Source of the DNA: Harmothoe impar
Taxonomy: Eukaryota; Annelida; Polychaeta; Phyllodocida; Polynoidae
Direction of reading: 5' to 3'
NCBI GenBank assembly: GCA_947462335.1
Contig: OX381714.1
Coordinates: 41,637,360-41,701,359, forward strand
Length of the DNA: 64,000 nucleotides
Numbering within the stretch: the stretch's first letter is position 1; each line of letters starts with the position of its first letter. Under the pieces are notes generated by a model. It ran no database searches. It saw nothing but the letters and a program-made list of their open reading frames with translations, and was not told the DNA's origin. The position numbers were made by a program, and so were the translations under genes. Below, piece after piece: positions 60,447-64,000 of this stretch.

Positions 60447-63392
60447 TTACACCATGAAGCAGTTTGGGTAGTCGCGTTTGATGGATAGCTTGAATTCCCT
60501 TAAGGACTCAAGACGCGTGTAGGAGGGTTTAAGGTTATTCCATTTATCAATGGCCCTGTAAAGGGCACTTTTTGTCACTATTGGTTTAAGGCTGCGTATG
60601 GCCCTAAGCCTATTTCCTAAATGTCTACGTGTAGGTATGTCGCGTACATCAAGCATGTCAGGCAGTTTTGACAAAGAGAAAGCATAATATAGGAGGTGAA
60701 TGTCACGTCTATGATTAAGGTAAAGGCATCCACTCTTCGTGTGCAATTCATCTGTATTGTAAATTGGATTTTCCTCGAGCTTGACCTTATATACAGTCCG
60801 TAGGCCTTTATTTTGGAGCAATTGTAGCTCCCAATTTTCACCCTTTTTACCTCTGTCCCAGATGAAGTCTCCATAGTCGAATGATGGTATCACCATGGCC
60901 TTATATATGCTTAGGGCGCTGGCACTATCAACATGTGTTCTTATTTTACCCAGCTCATTAACTTTATGTCTTATGTTGGACATTGCTTGTTTCCTATGAC
61001 TAATGAACGATAGCTCAGGGTCCAGTGTGATGCCCAGATATGGGAAAGTGTAACATCTAGATAAAGTGACATTATTCATAATAAATACAGGGTTATCATT
61101 ATTTATATTGTTATAAACCATCCATTGAGTTTTATTTTCATTCACTGTAAGACTATGCTCCTTACACCATACTGACAGTTTATCAAGACACATTTGCATT
61201 TGATTAGGATTAGTAACAGCTATGACTGCGTCATCAGCGTATAGTACAATGTGAAAATTATCAATTAAAGGCAAAGAATTAATATATATAGAAAAAAGTA
61301 TAGGGCCAAGCACGGACCCCTGTGGAACGCCATATACTATAGGAGCATCATCTGAAAGTGTGTTGTTAGCTATGGTACGTTGTACTCTATCAGTTAGGTA
61401 GCTTTTGAACCAGGCGCATGTCCCCCCGCTAAGTCCAAATCCGTCAAGTTTTTTTAGAAGAATAGAGTGAGATATCGTGTCAAATGCCTTTTTGTAATCC
61501 AAATATAGGCTGTATGTAGGTAAGTTATTAATTATGTTATCTATAATGAATTTAATATGTGTAGTTACTGCCGAAATGGTGGAGTGTCCAGGCCTATAGC
61601 CATGTTGCGCTGGGGTCAAAAGACCATATGTACTCATGTGATGCTGAAGCCTCTTACATATAACACGTTCAAATAATTTACCTGGTAGAGGAAGGAGACT
61701 GATAGGTCTTAGATCACTAACATGAGTGGAGTTTGCTTTTTTGGGAAGCGGAACAACAGTGGCAGTCTTCCAGGAACGGGGAAAATAATTTCGTCGCAGA
61801 CATAAGTTAAACAGACACATTAGCGCTTCAGGTATAATGAATAGAGCATCCTTTAGAACATAGGATTTTACATGTTTAATACTAGAAGACTTAGTAATAT
61901 TAATTGTCTTAATAACTTTAATAACATCTAGATAGCTAAGGTCCCATAACAAATCCACCTTATCGACTGGCGCGGTGGCGGGCGGGGTGTAGTGTACATG
62001 AGGGTTAATAGGTGGCAGCACCTCAGCTAGCTTGGAGCCAATTGTAGAAAAGTAATCGTTAATGAATTTAGAACAGGCTTCAGAAGATATGATTTCGTTA
62101 GTAAGAGAATTTTTCAACTTAATAAAAGTAGAACCTGTTTTGGTTGGTAAAAGTTTCCTGACACCAGCCCAGAACTGAGCCGGGTTACTCCTTCTTTGTA
62201 CAAATAGCTCGTCAAGCTTCTCTTTCCTGCTATAGTGTATCATAGACTCTACCCTGTTTTTGTGGCAGTTAGCTATGTTCCAGTCGTCTGGATCCATTGA
62301 CCGTTGAGCAATGACATATAGTGAGTCTCTAACCTGCATAGCTTGATTGATTGATTGATTGATTTGTTTAACGTCCCAGCGTACATAGACCCTATGGGAC
62401 ATAATAATGGGAGGTGTAAGCCATTCTGGTGTATAAACCGGTAGGACTAGCCTACGTATAGGACATAAAACATCTAAACATCTCTTAAAGGTATGTAAAA
62501 TGTCATCCCATAATATATCAGGATCATCACATGTAGATATGTCATCCCATTTCTGGGCTAGCAGGAGGTTTTTAAAATGCTGCATATCATAGTGCTTATA
62601 CGATCTAGCATTAACACCTTTCTTCCTGATTTTTGTGCGCTCACACTTAATCAATAAATAAGTAGGCTTATGATCAGCAATATGATAGTCTATAGTACCA
62701 AATTCGCAAACGTTGTGTATCCTCTCATTAATATAAATATGGTCTATGAGAGTACCAGAGACAGGACGGGTTATCTCATCAATCAGCTGAAACATATCAT
62801 TATCAGTGCAGAAGTTCTCAACATTTGAGTCTTGAATGTCTTTCCTAGTGAAAAGATCAACATTAAAATCTCCAAACATGATTATTTTTCTATTTTTCGA
62901 AATAGGGGTTCTAAGTTCAGTCAGTTTGTCAAAGATAGCCCTTTTGCTAACGTCAGCATCTGGTGGCCTATAACACACAAAGATTTTGTATTTAATTTTA
63001 CCAATTTCAACGTCAACACACAAAATTTCATACTCCCTATCTATTATACATGCATTTTCATCAAGTGTGGCAGTATATGTGTCTCTTAAATAAATCATTA
63101 AACCTCCAGCCTTTTTGTTCCGGTTGGGGTACCTGTCTAACCTGAAGAATTGATACCCAGGGAGATGCATCATAGCATCGGATATGGTAGGGGTGAGCCA
63201 TGATTCTACGACACCTGTAATATCTGTGTGTGTAATAAATTTCTTAATGTTAACCCTTTTTGGGTATGCCGACCTGGCATTGATACATGAGAACAGAAGA
63301 CCCTTACGGTCTGATACAGTATCTAACCTAACCATTGCGTATAGCCCAGGACTCGGTGTTACGGTAGATGAAATGAGGTGACATGAGTACAC
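60447..63392 (-). mobile_element. LINE (jockey/CR1-like) ORF2: endonuclease and reverse transcriptase, 981 aa, intact
   Basis: A continuous 981-codon frame copies the element by target-primed reverse transcription in related LINEs. An apurinic-type endonuclease occupies residues about 30-250 (CINARS, VVESWLTP, FVCYRPP, FGDFNVD near 173, DHIYIN, ADHKP). The reverse transcriptase occupies about 500-780 (LRPISLLP, HGYRPGHST, LDYKKAFDT, GVPQGSVLGP, and catalytic YADD near 718). Residues about 329-352 come from an inserted short repeat. There are no stops or frameshifts, so the copy is young. No ORF1 is visible upstream; the copy may be 5'-truncated or of a single-ORF type. The 3' end on the minus strand runs into a CATCTCATC-rich tail near 60400-60425. 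Confidence 0.93.
62338..62400 (-). repeat. Short dispersed element inside the LINE frame
   Basis: Contains GATTGATTGATTGATTTGTT followed by TAACGTCCCAGCGTACATAG, also found inverted near 40356-40395. It adds residues in the linker between endonuclease and reverse transcriptase without breaking the frame. Confidence 0.7.
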
Positions 63393-63399
63393 ATATGAA

Positions 63400-64000
63400 A
63401 AGTTGATCGCATCTATTACATTCTAACATTGCTATGGTGTCAGAGAGAAGCTTGGAGCTCCGAAGAGATACAATTGATGTAGGGCATTTATTAAGCCAGG
63501 AAATGAGAAATAATCATGAAAAGAGTAGATTACCGGTAGTAGGGGTGATATACATGTAAACAGTACATATATTAATATATCAATGCTATTATCCATATTG
63601 AATTGGACAGTCTTACTGTAGGTGTTGTAACTAGGAAGGCATTTATACATTATAATTATACTAATATACGGTAGTGTACCCGGCTGTGCTAAGCACATTA
63701 ATCTAGCGGGTCAGTCGGTCAGCTAGACCTGTAACGTATGCTACCTTACATAACTTACCACTTGGTGTGGTCTAGACCATCAAAACAACATTCAGGCACG
63801 TGTAGCTCCTGCAGTACATGAGGCAGCATAACAATTGGAGTATATTATACATCTTATAATGTTTATATGTGTTTTAACGACCTTGCGTTGGTACATGACC
63901 TTTCATGAGGGTGTGTAGGTCTTGGCTTGCTTGGCCTTGATGCGGCGTTGGTGTAAAGTTCAGTTTACTTGGTCTTATAAGGCAGCCAGGACTACCAAGA
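63400..64000. other. Gene-free right edge
   Basis: No feature I can support; any upstream exons of the mosaic gene are not evident here. Confidence 0.5.

Noticed and set aside
63900..64000. Possible minus-strand exon at the right edge
   Set aside because: A weak donor-like AAAG|GTCATG exists, but no frame gives recognisable protein and the segment is cut by the window edge.

Overview
The window is animal nuclear DNA. Its genes are broken by GT-AG introns (and one AT-AC intron), the gaps are filled with minisatellites, short inverted-repeat transposons and homopolymer runs, and one full LINE reading frame is present. The gene content (CUL4, NDUFS5, a C-type lectin, a protein with a PARP4-like C-terminus) and the U12-type intron fit a marine invertebrate. 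A short dispersed element ending in TGATTGATTGATTTGTTTAACG, which I associate with mollusc and brachiopod genomes, makes a lophotrochozoan my guess. I cannot name the species.

Left two thirds (9.4-39.2 kb, minus strand): 14 coding exons of cullin-4, the scaffold of CRL4-DDB1 ubiquitin ligases. They encode about the first 495 residues; the cullin-homology and neddylation part lies beyond the left edge. One intron is a textbook U12 AT-AC intron. A 14.3-kb intron holds, on the opposite strand, both exons of a C-type lectin domain, plus orphan exon-like sequences. The first 9.3 kb hold only repeats and one weak GC-rich exon candidate.

40.6-41.5 kb, plus strand: NDUFS5, a twin-CX9C subunit of complex I, starts about 1.4 kb from CUL4 in divergent orientation. 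From 41.7 to 45.8 kb there is a satellite of about 130 bp and no gene.

46.0-59.9 kb, minus strand: the most unusual locus. Eighteen exons, all joined by compatible phases into one open frame of about 1030 codons ending in a stop, encode a protein that is a string of short imitations of unrelated core cell proteins. In order: a ubiquitin domain, an R-SNARE helix, the actin N-terminus including the DNase-I loop, RNA polymerase II CTD-like heptads, FG/RGG/polyQ/polyP low-complexity sequence, an eEF2 switch-I-like segment, a ribosomal P-stalk C-terminal motif, a DEVD caspase-type site and a CHMP4/Snf7-like acidic segment. It ends in a domain resembling the C-terminus of PARP4/vWA proteins. Several of these pieces are well-known targets of bacterial or plant toxins, so I propose, as inference, a multi-bait decoy or sensor. 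Its 5' end was not found and may lie beyond the LINE or outside the window.

60.4-63.4 kb, minus strand: an apparently intact 981-codon endonuclease/reverse-transcriptase LINE with a short repeat inserted in frame. The last 600 bases hold nothing I can support.
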